Source: SM1-50 sp964467345 (GTDB lineage Archaea; Thermoplasmatota; E2; DHVEG-1). From it: a stretch of DNA of 64,000 nt. Below are positions 25,738 to 34,604 of this stretch, in pieces. Both the position numbers and the translations under genes were made by a program. Numbering within the stretch: position 1 is the stretch's first letter; the number at the start of each line of letters is the position of its first letter. The stretch is taken from positions 124,001 through 188,000 of the forward strand of contig CAYXPY010000001.1 in the NCBI GenBank assembly GCA_964467345.1. Reading direction: 5' to 3'. The notes beneath the pieces were generated by a model that was not told the DNA's origin, made no database searches, and saw nothing but the letters and a program-made list of their open reading frames with translations.

Positions 25738-26841
25738 TTGAAGAAAACATTTGCCATATTTGGTCTCTTAGTATTAATTCTACCTTTCGCTCCGGTAGGT
25801 ATGACAAAAAACGATGCCCCCTCAGAAACACCTCTGTTACCTCCATCGTTCAGCTGGCGAAATATCAATGGAGTGGATTATACGACCCCTATAAAAGACC
25901 AGTCACCAGCCCCGACCTGCGAGGCATATGCCCTCTGTGCAGTCCTTGAGACAAAAATGCAATACCAACTTCAGGAGCTCTACAATCCTGATCTCTCCGA
26001 TTGTCACCTGTATTTTTATGCAGGCGGAACCATCGAAGCTGGATATGTCAACCTTGTTGATGCAGCGAATTATCTCATCGAGCACGGTGTCCCAGATGAA
26101 GGATGTTTCCCCGACCCCCACCGAGCAGAGGATTACCCCTTTGAGAGTCTACCAGGATGGGAGAACAGGACAGTGAAAATCACCGAATGGGGATGGGTCG
26201 ACCATGATATCAACACTATGAAACAGGCGTTAATCGACCATGGTCCACTTGTCATTTGTATCCGCTTCTGGAGCGATTTCTATACTTATTTCGGCGGGGT
26301 GTATAAAAACCATAACGGAGAATTCGTAGGGGGTCATGTGGTTACGATTGTTGGGTACGATGATAGCAAGAACTGCTGGATTGTGAAGAACAGCTGGGGG
26401 CCAAAATGGGGTGAACGCGGCTGGTTCCGTATGGCCTATGATGCTGGTATGACCGCATCATGGCATGGACCAGGCACAGGAGTGATGTACATCGAAGGAG
26501 TAACAGGGAATCTAAAACCAGATGTCCCAAAAATCACGTTAGAAAAACCACTCTATTCCCACACTTATCTCTTTGGGATAGGAATACCCACGATTTTAAA
26601 GAAGCTCCTCCTCCCAAAAGCAGCAGCTCGAATCATCGGACCACTGACCGTAAAGGTGACAACGGAAAACACCATATCTGTGGAATTCTTTATTGACGAT
26701 GTCTCACAATATGTGGATACTGAAGCACCCTATGCCTGGGGTCTTCAAGCGACAAAGGGACTGCATACAGTGACAATAAAAGCAACAAATGATAACAATA
26801 ACGTCTCTCTAGCTATTGGTGACATTTATATTTGGCGGTAA
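25738..26841 (+). CDS. secreted papain-like (C1A) cysteine protease with C-terminal Ig-like module
   Basis: The predicted protein has 367 residues, TTG start, with a signal peptide. The catalytic Cys lies in QSPAPTCEAYALCA (about residues 54-67). The His is in GGHVVTIVGYD (about 200-210) and Asn in KNSWGPKWGERGWF, so all three papain residues are present. The helix around Cys lacks the usual CWAF. Residues ~265-367 form a beta module with the pattern LTVKVT...VEFFIDD...APYAWGL..KGLHTVTIKA, which recurs in the proteins at 39649 and 45704. An extracellular role is likely. Substrate unknown. Confidence 0.87.
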   Translation: MKKTFAIFGLLVLILPFAPVGMTKNDAPSETPLLPPSFSWRNINGVDYTTPIKDQSPAPTCEAYALCAVLETKMQYQLQELYNPDLSDCHLYFYAGGTIEAGYVNLVDAANYLIEHGVPDEGCFPDPHRAEDYPFESLPGWENRTVKITEWGWVDHDINTMKQALIDHGPLVICIRFWSDFYTYFGGVYKNHNGEFVGGHVVTIVGYDDSKNCWIVKNSWGPKWGERGWFRMAYDAGMTASWHGPGTGVMYIEGVTGNLKPDVPKITLEKPLYSHTYLFGIGIPTILKKLLLPKAAARIIGPLTVKVTTENTISVEFFIDDVSQYVDTEAPYAWGLQATKGLHTVTIKATNDNNNVSLAIGDIYIWR

Positions 26842-27038
26842 TAGCTGGCTTCTTTTTCTATTTTTAAGGATACAAATGACACCTGTAGATAGAAGATACT
26901 CTTCGTTTGCTTTTCAGACATAATTGTTCATTGTCCTTAGGATATAGAATAAGAATTTCTCGATAAGCGATTAATAAAGCTTCCGGTAAGGTACAAAGAA
27001 AAGATAATAAACTAGTAGTTTACTCACCTGAGTCCAAT

Positions 27039-28133
27039 ATGGAGCGATTCACTAAATTCAAAACGATGATCTTCCCACGGGAAGTCATCGTGGGCCATAA
27101 TACGACCGATCAAATCAAAGGAATCTGCAGTCATCTCGCGCCAAGTAATAATGTCCTACTTGTCTGTGACAAAAATACGAAGAGAATCTCGGGAGATCGA
27201 ATCGAAAAGATACTATCTGGTGCCGGATATGATGTCAACATGGTTGTCCTTTCTCTTCCGTTGATTAAACGAGATGTCCTGCCTGCATGGCCGACAATCC
27301 GAGAGGTCAATACGGTTGTAAAGGAGGCAAAGAGCACAGGATCGGATTTTCTGCTCGGTGTGGGCGGAGGTTCTGTCATCGATGTTACAAAATGCGCTGC
27401 CTATGAACTGACCATAAATTTTGTCAGCGTCCCAACATCTGCATCACATGATGGCATGGCATCACCCCGTGCCGCGTTAAAGGATAAGAAGGGATCGATC
27501 TCCAAAACAGCGGTTTCTCCCATGGCCGTCCTTGCCGATACCGCTGTTATCATGAGAGCACCCTATAGGATGCTTGCATCAGGATGCGCTGATGTGATAT
27601 CCAATCTTACAGCGGTAAAAGACTGGGAGCTTGCTCACCGGTTAAAAAACGAAGAGTTCAGTACATTTGCTGCATCCCTTTCAACGACCTCCTCTCAGCT
27701 CCTCCTCAATAAAGCCGAGGATATCCGCACAGGACTTGAAGAAGCGGTCTGGCAAGCAATAAAATGCATGGTTGTCTCAGGAGTAGCTATGAGTGTCGCC
27801 GGAAACACCCGCCCAGCATCAGGAGCAGAGCATATGTTCTCCCATATGCTCGATTCTATCGCCCCTGGAAAGGCACTTCATGGAGAACAATGCGGGATTG
27901 GAGCAATCATGATGATGTATCTGCATGGAGGAGACTGGCAGCAGATACGTGATGCCTTGAAAATGATTGGGGCGCCGACAACTGCAAAGGAACTCAATAT
28001 CCCTAAGAAGAAAATCATCCAAGCGCTTATGGGTGCACAGAAGATCCGCCCTGACCGTTACACAATCCTGGGTGAACTAGGATTAACAGAGGATGCAGCA
28101 AAGAAACTTGCCAAAATAACTGGAGTGATTTGA
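27039..28133 (+). CDS. egsA: sn-glycerol-1-phosphate dehydrogenase
   Basis: The predicted protein has 364 residues, full length for G1PDH. Motifs are FPREVIVGHNT, the NAD(P)-binding GVGGGSVIDVTK (about residues 106-117), PTSASHDGMASPRA with metal-binding Asp, and GAEHMFSHMLDSI and ALHGEQCGIGAI with metal-ligand histidines. It reduces dihydroxyacetone phosphate to sn-glycerol-1-phosphate, the backbone of archaeal membrane lipids, and is a firm archaeal marker. Its stop overlaps the UPF0179 start (TGATG). Confidence 0.96.
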   Translation: MERFTKFKTMIFPREVIVGHNTTDQIKGICSHLAPSNNVLLVCDKNTKRISGDRIEKILSGAGYDVNMVVLSLPLIKRDVLPAWPTIREVNTVVKEAKSTGSDFLLGVGGGSVIDVTKCAAYELTINFVSVPTSASHDGMASPRAALKDKKGSISKTAVSPMAVLADTAVIMRAPYRMLASGCADVISNLTAVKDWELAHRLKNEEFSTFAASLSTTSSQLLLNKAEDIRTGLEEAVWQAIKCMVVSGVAMSVAGNTRPASGAEHMFSHMLDSIAPGKALHGEQCGIGAIMMMYLHGGDWQQIRDALKMIGAPTTAKELNIPKKKIIQALMGAQKIRPDRYTILGELGLTEDAAKKLAKITGVI

Positions 28134-28558
28134 TGGTTCTTGTCACCCTTGTCGGTGAACAACTTGCCAGAGAAGGACAAGAATTCACCTATCTTGGTTC
28201 GAACAGCGAATGTAAGAACTGTCAATTGAAAACCGTTTGTTTTAACCTCAAACAAGGGAGAACCTATCGTATCACCAAATTACGGGATAAATCCCATGAC
28301 TGTAACATCCATGAAGGAAAGGTAGTCGTAGTTGAAGTCGAAGAACTCCCTCTCACGGTCGCTGTCTCAAAAGAACTCCCCGAGGGAGCAACGGTAGCTA
28401 TAGAGAAGAAAGATTGCAGGAACATCGGATGTGAGTCATTTGATATCTGCACAAGCACAGCTCTTCAAAACGGAAAGACATATACCATTAAAAAGGTCTA
28501 TGAAAAAATAAATTGCCCTCGACATTTTGAATTATACAAGGTAGATGTTCTGGATTGA
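28133..28558 (+). CDS. UPF0179 family protein
   Basis: The predicted protein has 141 residues from the ATG that overlaps the egsA stop; a TTG one codon upstream is less likely. The pattern CKNCQLKTVC...HDCNIH...C...CESFDIC...INCPRHF gives about eight conserved cysteines, suggesting Fe-S or zinc binding. This is the archaeal UPF0179 family, of unknown function. The overlap with egsA indicates co-translation. Confidence 0.88.
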   Translation: MVLVTLVGEQLAREGQEFTYLGSNSECKNCQLKTVCFNLKQGRTYRITKLRDKSHDCNIHEGKVVVVEVEELPLTVAVSKELPEGATVAIEKKDCRNIGCESFDICTSTALQNGKTYTIKKVYEKINCPRHFELYKVDVLD

Positions 28559-28627
28559 TACGCAGCGATGGAATAATCCTTCTTTTTATCACTTATGCGA
28601 AAGGAAAAAAAACGGAAAAGAGCAGGC

Positions 28628-29797
28628 TTATATCTTTATTTCACTTTTTAAGAGTTTTACCTTATCAAGCTTCTCCCAGGTGAAATCAGGTTCCTCTCTT
28701 CCAAAATGACCATATGCTGCGGTGTTCTTATAGATTGGTCTACGCAGGTCGAGCTGCCCGATGATATCTGCAGGTTTAATAGGGAAAAACTCCCTGATGA
28801 GTTTTTCAATAGCATCAAGAGAAATCTTATTTGTGCCAAAACAATCGATGTTGATTGAAACCGGTTCAGCGACACCAATCGCATAGGCAAACTGGATTTC
28901 ACATTTCTCAGCAATACCCGCCGCGACCAGGTTCTTTGCGATGTATCGCGTCGCGTAAGCGGCACTACGGTCGACTTTGCTTGGGTCTTTTCCGGAAAAG
29001 GCACCACCGCCATGTCTTCCGATACCCCCATAGGTATCGACAATGATCTTCCGTCCTGTTAAACCAGCATCTGCATAGGGGCCGCCACGGACGAAGGCAC
29101 CTGTCGGATTGACATGATAGATAGTATCTTTATCGATCCACTCGCTGCATATTGGTTTAATGATGGTTTCAATGACGTCTTTTTGTATCCGGTCATGGGA
29201 CACGCCACTGTCATGCTGAGTAGACACAACAATGGTATGTGCTCGAATCGGTTTACCTTTCTCGTCATATTCAATAGACACTTGGGATTTCCCATCTGGT
29301 CGCAGATAGGAAATGCGATTATTCTTCCTCATCTCAGATAATCGTTTTGTCAACTTATGAGCAAGAAGAATCGGTAAGGGCATGAACTCTTTTGTCTCAT
29401 TACAGGCGTACCCGTACATCATCCCCTGGTCACCCGCACCTTGCTCTTTATGAAGGTTTTTCACAGCGGTGACACCTTGGGAGATATCGGGGCTTTGCTC
29501 TGTAATCTGGACCCAGACGGAACATGTTTCCCATTCGATGCCATATTCGGATTTGGTGTACCCGATTTTTTTGATGGTGTCACGGACCACATGGGGGATA
29601 TCAATGTAGGCTTCTGTGGTCATTTCACCAAAAACCATGACTCCACCATTCTTTGTTGCGGTTTCTATCGCGACCCGTGAATTTTTATCCTGTCGAAGTG
29701 CTTCATCAAGCACTGCATCTGATATCAGATCACACATCTTATCTGGATGTCCCTCGGTAACAGATTCTGAACTTATGATGTTCTTTCGTTTTACCAT
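28628..29797 (-). CDS. metK: S-adenosylmethionine synthetase, bacterial/eukaryotic type
   Basis: The predicted protein has 389 residues. Signatures are SSESVTEGHPDKMCDLISDA, the GAGDQGMMYGYACNET motif (about residues 115-130) and GGGAFSGKDPSKVDRSAAY (about 252-270). These belong to the bacterial MetK family, not to the divergent archaeal MAT family common in Archaea. It makes SAM from methionine and ATP, and supplies the several radical-SAM and methyltransferase genes in this window. An A-rich tract (T-rich on the minus strand) follows at 28600-28615. I see no riboswitch-like structure upstream. Confidence 0.95.
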   Translation of the reverse strand: MVKRKNIISSESVTEGHPDKMCDLISDAVLDEALRQDKNSRVAIETATKNGGVMVFGEMTTEAYIDIPHVVRDTIKKIGYTKSEYGIEWETCSVWVQITEQSPDISQGVTAVKNLHKEQGAGDQGMMYGYACNETKEFMPLPILLAHKLTKRLSEMRKNNRISYLRPDGKSQVSIEYDEKGKPIRAHTIVVSTQHDSGVSHDRIQKDVIETIIKPICSEWIDKDTIYHVNPTGAFVRGGPYADAGLTGRKIIVDTYGGIGRHGGGAFSGKDPSKVDRSAAYATRYIAKNLVAAGIAEKCEIQFAYAIGVAEPVSINIDCFGTNKISLDAIEKLIREFFPIKPADIIGQLDLRRPIYKNTAAYGHFGREEPDFTWEKLDKVKLLKSEIKI

Positions 29798-29908
29798 ATG
29801 CTCACCTAAGAAAGTAACTCTTCTATAAGGGATTCCACAACTGGAAGGAATTTATTAAGTTTATCAAAGTGGAAAAAAAAGGGAAAAAAGAAAGGAGGGT
29901 TAGTGTTT

Positions 29909-30316
29909 TTATCCTATTTTTCTTGTAGTGGTCCACAGTTCTTCATCTATGGTACCATAAATATCCTCGTCAGAGAAGTTCTTTGGTGTTTTTTTGTCAA
30001 CAAGAAGTACGCTCCGTTCGAGGTTGCTTTCTTTTGAATAGCGAGCGATTGTGTCTTTTTTCAGGCGCCAGTAATGGGTACGCCATTCCCGTCCATCATA
30101 CAAAGTGGTTTCTTCTCGTTCGGTCGTCAGCATTCCTTCCTCTTCCAGGATATAGAACAGCTGTCGGTCTTCCGGGTCAAGGACGTTGTCGATGACGCGG
30201 TCGTCAAATCCGAAGATATCCATGACAAACCCAGCGTCACGTCGTGCTTCTTCTATGTCGATCCCGACACGATTTGCTATTGCTTTGGATAAATCATCTA
30301 GTGTAATAATGGTCAT
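29909..30316 (-). CDS. small soluble archaeal protein of unknown function, possibly DUF6015
   Basis: The predicted protein has 135 residues, acidic, with no signal peptide or membrane segment. Features are ITLDDLSKAIANRVGIDIEEA, VLDPEDRQLFYILEEEGMLTTE and YDGREWRTHYWRLKKDTI, which read like a winged-helix-type regulatory or adaptor domain. I recall similar archaeal proteins under DUF6015 but cannot confirm it. An A-rich tract (29871-29896) on its 3' side would be T-rich in the transcript and may terminate it. Confidence 0.72.
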   Translation of the reverse strand: MTIITLDDLSKAIANRVGIDIEEARRDAGFVMDIFGFDDRVIDNVLDPEDRQLFYILEEEGMLTTEREETTLYDGREWRTHYWRLKKDTIARYSKESNLERSVLLVDKKTPKNFSDEDIYGTIDEELWTTTRKIG

Positions 30317-30452
30317 AAAAATTCCTTTCCATTACATTTTTTTTGATCGCTTCCTGCCTGAGCCCTTCTTATATTAATTCGCAATATATCTGTACTGACC
30401 TTCTATATATAGTTTTCTCTATTTGGTAGGTTTTTCATCGTTTTTTGGGTCA

Positions 30453-30468
30453 AAAATATAAAAAGTAA
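30453..30468 (+). promoter_or_regulatory. TATA-box promoter of the PfkB-family kinase gene
   Basis: AAAATATAAAAAGTAA forms a clear TATA element about 50-65 bases upstream of the ATG at 30518. The ATG is also preceded by GGTGAG (30509-30514). This fits a short leader with a Shine-Dalgarno site. Confidence 0.45.
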
Positions 30469-30517
30469 AGGTGTTTAAGCTAAAATAGAAGAATGAGTAT
30501 ACTGCTGTGGTGAGTGA

Positions 30518-31564
30518 ATGGAGTATTCCCTTCAGATGCGACTACTACGCACATTACAGGACATTGACCAAAAGAGCCTTGTACAGTACCACGTTGTAAT
30601 GCTTCCTGATTTTTTTGTCGATCATATCCTCTCTTTTGATTCTGTTGAAAAGACGTGTGGTGTGATAAAAAACCTCTCAGTTCAGGGTGGAGGAAACCAG
30701 CCAGGCATCACCCAACGCATTCACCAGGGGGGTAATGCAGCAAATACGACACTTGGACTGGCCCGACTTGGTATGAGTACACATCTGATCTGCCGAACAG
30801 ATGACTTTGGTGTGACGCTCTTAAAATATTTCTTAGGCAGATATAACGTTGATCTTTCAGGGGTAAAAAATGATGGAGCTCTTGCCGTGACGACCGCTCT
30901 TGAGTTCCAGGAGTATCCTGCGAACATCATGTTTGGGGATCCCGGGTCTGTTGCCACCTTTTCCTTTGAGACGCTTACTGAGCGTGATCATGCGTTGATT
31001 GCATCAGCCAATCTTGTTGGAGTGACCAACTGGAATCTAAATCAGTTCGGTACACAGCTTGCTTGTAACGTTTTTAAGGAAGCAAAGAAACAGGGGGTAC
31101 GAACGTTTTTTGACTCAGGGGATCCGTCCCCACGTATCAAGGATATCCCCGACCTTATCGAAAAAGTGCTTCGGAATCCGCAGCTTGATATGTTTGGTTT
31201 GAATGAAAATGAACTGAGGTATTATAGCGTCCTGACAAGTACGTCACAGGAGGGAATCGTTGCTGCAGCTGAAACATTGAAAAAGAAAGTACCCGCACGT
31301 ATTGATGTTCATACATCCTTGTTCTCCTGTTCAATCCAAGACAAATCTCTAGTGGTCCCAACCATCTCTCTTTCCAAGGTGCATCGATTCACTGGTGCAG
31401 GTGACGCATGGAACGCAGCAAACATCTTTGCAGACCTTCTGGGGTTCGCAGATGATGAACGATTGTTGTTTGCAAACATTGTTGCTGGACAGTACATCTC
31501 GTCACCAACCTTCATTCATCCAACGATTGACATGGTTATTGATTTTATTAAAAAAGAGCTATAA
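30518..31564 (+). CDS. PfkB/ribokinase-family sugar or nucleoside kinase
   Basis: The predicted protein has 348 residues. The N-terminal PfkB signature appears as QGGNAANTTLGLARLGM (about residues 68-84) and the catalytic C-terminal one as HRFTGAGDAWNAANIFADLL (GAGD with the base Asp; about 288-307). The family phosphorylates ribose, fructose, adenosine or similar compounds with ATP. Sequence alone does not choose among these. It follows a TATA promoter and appears monocistronic. Confidence 0.88.
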   Translation: MEYSLQMRLLRTLQDIDQKSLVQYHVVMLPDFFVDHILSFDSVEKTCGVIKNLSVQGGGNQPGITQRIHQGGNAANTTLGLARLGMSTHLICRTDDFGVTLLKYFLGRYNVDLSGVKNDGALAVTTALEFQEYPANIMFGDPGSVATFSFETLTERDHALIASANLVGVTNWNLNQFGTQLACNVFKEAKKQGVRTFFDSGDPSPRIKDIPDLIEKVLRNPQLDMFGLNENELRYYSVLTSTSQEGIVAAAETLKKKVPARIDVHTSLFSCSIQDKSLVVPTISLSKVHRFTGAGDAWNAANIFADLLGFADDERLLFANIVAGQYISSPTFIHPTIDMVIDFIKKEL

Positions 31565-31653
31565 ATTAATAAAATATATCAAAAAAATCCTCTAGTTAAA
31601 CCACATATTTATCGCAAGGTATTTATACAAAATATATTAATTCTATAAAAAAA

Positions 31654-31760
31654 TTTATATACTATCTCTCCTTATCAACTCAAGAATGGGGGAGGCAACA
31701 ATTTTTTTAATCTCTCCTCACCACCTTCAAACTTCCCCATTCTCTCCTTATTCATCATGA
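31654..31760 (+). other. promoter plus hairpin: candidate small RNA or 24-residue peptide
   Basis: TTTATATA (31654-31661) is a TATA box that predicts a start near 31683. There AGAATGGGG (31683-31691) can pair with CCCCATTCT (31735-31743), a 9-bp stem, and the loop contains a T7 run. An ATG at 31686 opens a 24-codon frame (MGEATIFLISPHHLQ at the start) ending at 31760, overlapping the 3' end of the convergent HD gene. Either a short structured RNA or a leaderless small peptide is possible, or the hairpin serves only the convergent gene ends. Confidence 0.3.
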
Positions 31761-33011
31761 GAACAAAATACGATGTACTTTTCGTGCGACGTTTTTACGA
31801 TATTTTTCATCAGTCACAAGCATCAAAGCCCAATCAGGAGCGATACGAGAACGAATCGCCTGGGCAATTGGTGTGAAATCATCAAGACTTTTTATTTCGT
31901 TTTGATTGATGACCCGAATGTTCGTGTTATTGATTCGGGGCTCCGCTCGCAGTAACTCAAGTCGCGGGACATCAATGATAATATGTCCTTTTGGGATATG
32001 AAGGAGATCTTCTACCTCTTGTTCTTTCTGTTTCCGTTTCGAAACATTCTCAAGTGATTTCACTATCTTTAATTCTTCTTTGTTTAACTCAAAAGAAGAG
32101 ATAGCATATGCTTGTTTGAACAAATCACGATACTTCAACCGGGTGACAATCTCCTCTTGAAAACGACCCATGGTTTTCAGGGACATCATAATTTCAGCAT
32201 CAGTCATCCGGAAAAACTCAAATGGCTCAGCATCTGGAATCTCCTCAAGGGCTTTTGATAACATCAGCTCCGGGATGCGAACGGTTTTATGGAAATACAC
32301 TGACGAATACATCAATGCGCGAGCCATAAGGATGTTTTCCACAACGCTCACCCCTTTCCGCATCATCGTCAAATTCCCCTTATGAATCATCATGGTCCTT
32401 AAAAGACGCTGAAGGTCAATCATCCCATACGCAACACCCGTGTAATACGCATCACGCATGAGATAATCCAACTGATCAACATCAATCGTGCTATGTAAGA
32501 GGTGACTGAGGTACGCTTTTTTTGACAAGCGCCCTCTGATTATCTTTACGATTTCTTTCACATCTATCTGATGATCAACCAGAAGGTCATGGACCTGAGG
32601 AGCGGAAATGAACTGTTTTTCTTTTCCATCGAAAATATCATACTTCCCAAGAATTAATTTCTCTGTAAGATCAACATGGTCCACACCAAACCTCTGCAAA
32701 AGGATAGACTCAAGCGTATGGGAAAAGGGACCATGACCGATATCATGCAACTCAGCCGCGCACGTTAAAAGTTTTTTTTCCTGTTCTTTCAACGAAAGGA
32801 TATCTGCGATTTGAGAGGCTATCATAGATGAGCCAAGTGAATGCTCAAATCTTGTATGATGCGCCCCGGGGAACACAAGGTGGGCAAACCCAAGTTGTTT
32901 GATATTATGTAAACGCTGAACCTCAGGAGTTTCAAGAAGATCGACAAGAAGACCGGTGATTTTGATATCACCATGAATCGGGTCTCGAACGATTTTATGA
33001 TTTTCAACCAT
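31755..33011 (-). CDS. HD-domain phosphohydrolase (dNTPase-like, COG1078)
   Basis: The predicted protein has 418 residues from ATG 33011 (KIVRDPIHGDI). The 20 extra codons upstream start with TTG and are hydrophobic and unlike the family. Metal-binding HD motifs are HTRFEHSLGSSMIA and CAAELHDIGHGPFSH, with a later DVDQLDYLMRDAYYTG. The layout matches the SAMHD1-like COG1078 hydrolases, which remove triphosphate from dNTPs or act on related nucleotides. Exact specificity unknown. Confidence 0.9.
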   Translation of the reverse strand: MVENHKIVRDPIHGDIKITGLLVDLLETPEVQRLHNIKQLGFAHLVFPGAHHTRFEHSLGSSMIASQIADILSLKEQEKKLLTCAAELHDIGHGPFSHTLESILLQRFGVDHVDLTEKLILGKYDIFDGKEKQFISAPQVHDLLVDHQIDVKEIVKIIRGRLSKKAYLSHLLHSTIDVDQLDYLMRDAYYTGVAYGMIDLQRLLRTMMIHKGNLTMMRKGVSVVENILMARALMYSSVYFHKTVRIPELMLSKALEEIPDAEPFEFFRMTDAEIMMSLKTMGRFQEEIVTRLKYRDLFKQAYAISSFELNKEELKIVKSLENVSKRKQKEQEVEDLLHIPKGHIIIDVPRLELLRAEPRINNTNIRVINQNEIKSLDDFTPIAQAIRSRIAPDWALMLVTDEKYRKNVARKVHRILFS

Positions 33012-33143
33012 GTATTTTCTCGTGGCTAAAAAGAAAGAGAGTTGATATAGTTTTGTTAGTGTAATTACCAAAGATGGGAACCTTTAAGACAAACAAAATC
33101 ATTAGGTTTTTTTGTAAAGAAATTGAAAAAAACAATCCTTTGT

Positions 33144-33149
33144 GAGGTG
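33144..33149 (+). promoter_or_regulatory. Shine-Dalgarno site that supports an ATT start codon
   Basis: GAGGTG lies five bases before ATT at 33155. No ATG, GTG or TTG in this frame occurs between the upstream stop (33143-33145) and GTG 33191, which is inside the CxxC motif. The site therefore decides the start of the glutaredoxin-like gene. Confidence 0.5.
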
Positions 33150-33154
33150 TTCAT

Positions 33155-33415
33155 ATTTCAAAACCGATTTTATTTTCCTTAGAACAGTGCGTGAAATGCC
33201 AGGAGACAAAAGACTTGCTTGCGGGGAGAACCGATGTCGAAATCATTACCTTCCCCCATGACCTCAACCAGTGGAGCGAACAGGATTTAACCTTGGCTAA
33301 GACCCATGACGTTTTTGAGGATCTGCAGAAAACCGCTCCGATTCTCTGGCTTGATGGAGAAAAAAAAATCGGGTATCTCAGAATACGAAAATGGCTCCAG
33401 GATACCCTGAAATAA
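33155..33415 (+). CDS. glutaredoxin/thioredoxin-like small protein with CVKC, probable ATT start
   Basis: From ATT 33155 the protein has 86 residues: KPILFSLEQCVKCQETKDLL at the N-terminus, with CxxC in the position expected after the first beta strand. A GTG at 33191 encodes the Val of CVKC and would remove the first Cys and strand, so I prefer the rare AUU start with its GAGGTG site. The middle has a TAPILWLDG segment with the typical cis-Pro loop character (Thr-Ala-Pro). It is a probable cytoplasmic thiol oxidoreductase and the first gene of the redox cluster. Confidence 0.6.
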   Translation: MSKPILFSLEQCVKCQETKDLLAGRTDVEIITFPHDLNQWSEQDLTLAKTHDVFEDLQKTAPILWLDGEKKIGYLRIRKWLQDTLK

Positions 33416-33477
33416 TATCATATTTCTCCCGCTTTTCATCCAATAATTATAAAAGGGATACCGTTATTCGAGGACAA

Positions 33478-33888
33478 ATGGACGATCTTGAGGCAATCAA
33501 GAAGAAAAAACTCGAGTTACTAAAGAAACAATATATGAACAGAGGGAAAACTATGGAAAAAAATTGGCCAGACACCCCAATACATGTTCTAGATGCTGAT
33601 ATGGAAGAAACAGTAAAGAAATTTCCAACCATTGTAATCGATTGCTGGGCACCATGGTGTGGCCCCTGTCGGATGATAGGACCAGTTATCGAAGAGCTTG
33701 CAAAAGAGATGAAAGGAAAAATCGTCTTTGCAAAACTCAATGTTGACGAAAACCCACAAACCTCGATGAAGTACAGGATTATGAGCATCCCAACCCTGTT
33801 GGTTTTTAAGAACGGCGCTCTTGTCGACCAACTTGTTGGTGCGATGCCAAAAGAAATGCTCCTTCAGAAATTGAAGCAGTATCACTAA
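33478..33888 (+). CDS. trxA: thioredoxin with N-terminal helical extension
   Basis: The predicted protein has 136 residues from ATG 33478, placed after CGAGGACAA. The active site is WAPWCGPC (about residues 55-62), with cis-Pro in MSIPTLLVFKNG and the closing helix EMLLQKLKQYH. About 30 charged residues (DDLEAIKKKKLELLKKQYMN) precede the thioredoxin fold, a feature of some archaeal thioredoxins. There is no signal peptide, so it is cytoplasmic. It lies 62 bases after the glutaredoxin-like gene and 15 before the TlpA-like lipoprotein. Confidence 0.9.
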   Translation: MDDLEAIKKKKLELLKKQYMNRGKTMEKNWPDTPIHVLDADMEETVKKFPTIVIDCWAPWCGPCRMIGPVIEELAKEMKGKIVFAKLNVDENPQTSMKYRIMSIPTLLVFKNGALVDQLVGAMPKEMLLQKLKQYH

Positions 33889-33903
33889 ACCTTCTTGATA
33901 AAG

Positions 33904-34449
33904 ATGAATAAAAAAACCCATTTTTTTATCATTTTTCTTCTGTTTGCAGTATTGTTTTTTTCGGGTTGTACAGAAAAGAAGCCGCCCGTAGCAGGAGAAG
34001 AGTTCACATTTACGACTCTGCAGGGAGAAATAAGACATCTCAGCGATTACCGAGGAAAAATCGTCATCCTAGATATGTGGGCGACCTGGTGCCAACCGTG
34101 TCAATATCAAATGTTGGAATTACGGAAAATATATGCGAATTATAGTCGAAACGATGTCGAGATTCTCTCCATTGACATTGATGAACGAGAAACAGTGCAA
34201 CAAATACAAAGTTTCTTAGATGAGTATCGAGAATACGGCTATGAGCTGACGTGGGTCTTTGGCAGGGATGATGGGTCGATCTGGGAAGCGTACAAAGTCG
34301 GGAATGGAGGTATTCCTGCATTATGTATCTTTGATAGAAATGGAACCCTTTCATTTTCCCATGAGGGATTAGCAGTCTATGATCAGATCCCCCAAGGATT
34401 TCCCTCAGATCTTGTCAAACTCGCCCCGATTCTTGATAACCTTCTCTGA
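33904..34449 (+). CDS. TlpA/ResA-like membrane-anchored thioredoxin lipoprotein
   Basis: The predicted protein has 181 residues with a lipobox-type signal (FAVLFFSGCTEKK). The thioredoxin-like domain has WATWCQPCQYQM (CxxC) and GIPALCIFDRNG with cis-Pro, typical of TlpA/ResA/AhpC-TSA relatives that reduce disulfides outside the cell membrane. ATG 33904 gives a clean signal peptide; a TTG nine bases upstream is the alternative. Its position beside a cytoplasmic thioredoxin and a membrane polyferredoxin suggests a shared reductive pathway. Confidence 0.88.
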   Translation: MNKKTHFFIIFLLFAVLFFSGCTEKKPPVAGEEFTFTTLQGEIRHLSDYRGKIVILDMWATWCQPCQYQMLELRKIYANYSRNDVEILSIDIDERETVQQIQSFLDEYREYGYELTWVFGRDDGSIWEAYKVGNGGIPALCIFDRNGTLSFSHEGLAVYDQIPQGFPSDLVKLAPILDNLL

Positions 34450-34604
34450 ATGGAAAAATACCTGTTCACTCTTACAGACGTGTGATCTTTGTCCCGAAAA
34501 AAGGGAAATATTTATTACTCCCACGTGGGTTATGAACCGCATATTCATAGGGCAGAGATAAACATAAAAGTCCTAGTTAAAAACTTGAGGGAGCATAGAA
34601 AAAT

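Noticed and set aside
29798..29908. SAM-responsive riboswitch upstream of metK
   Set aside because: No paired helices of a known SAM riboswitch class can be seen, and such elements are not expected in Archaea.
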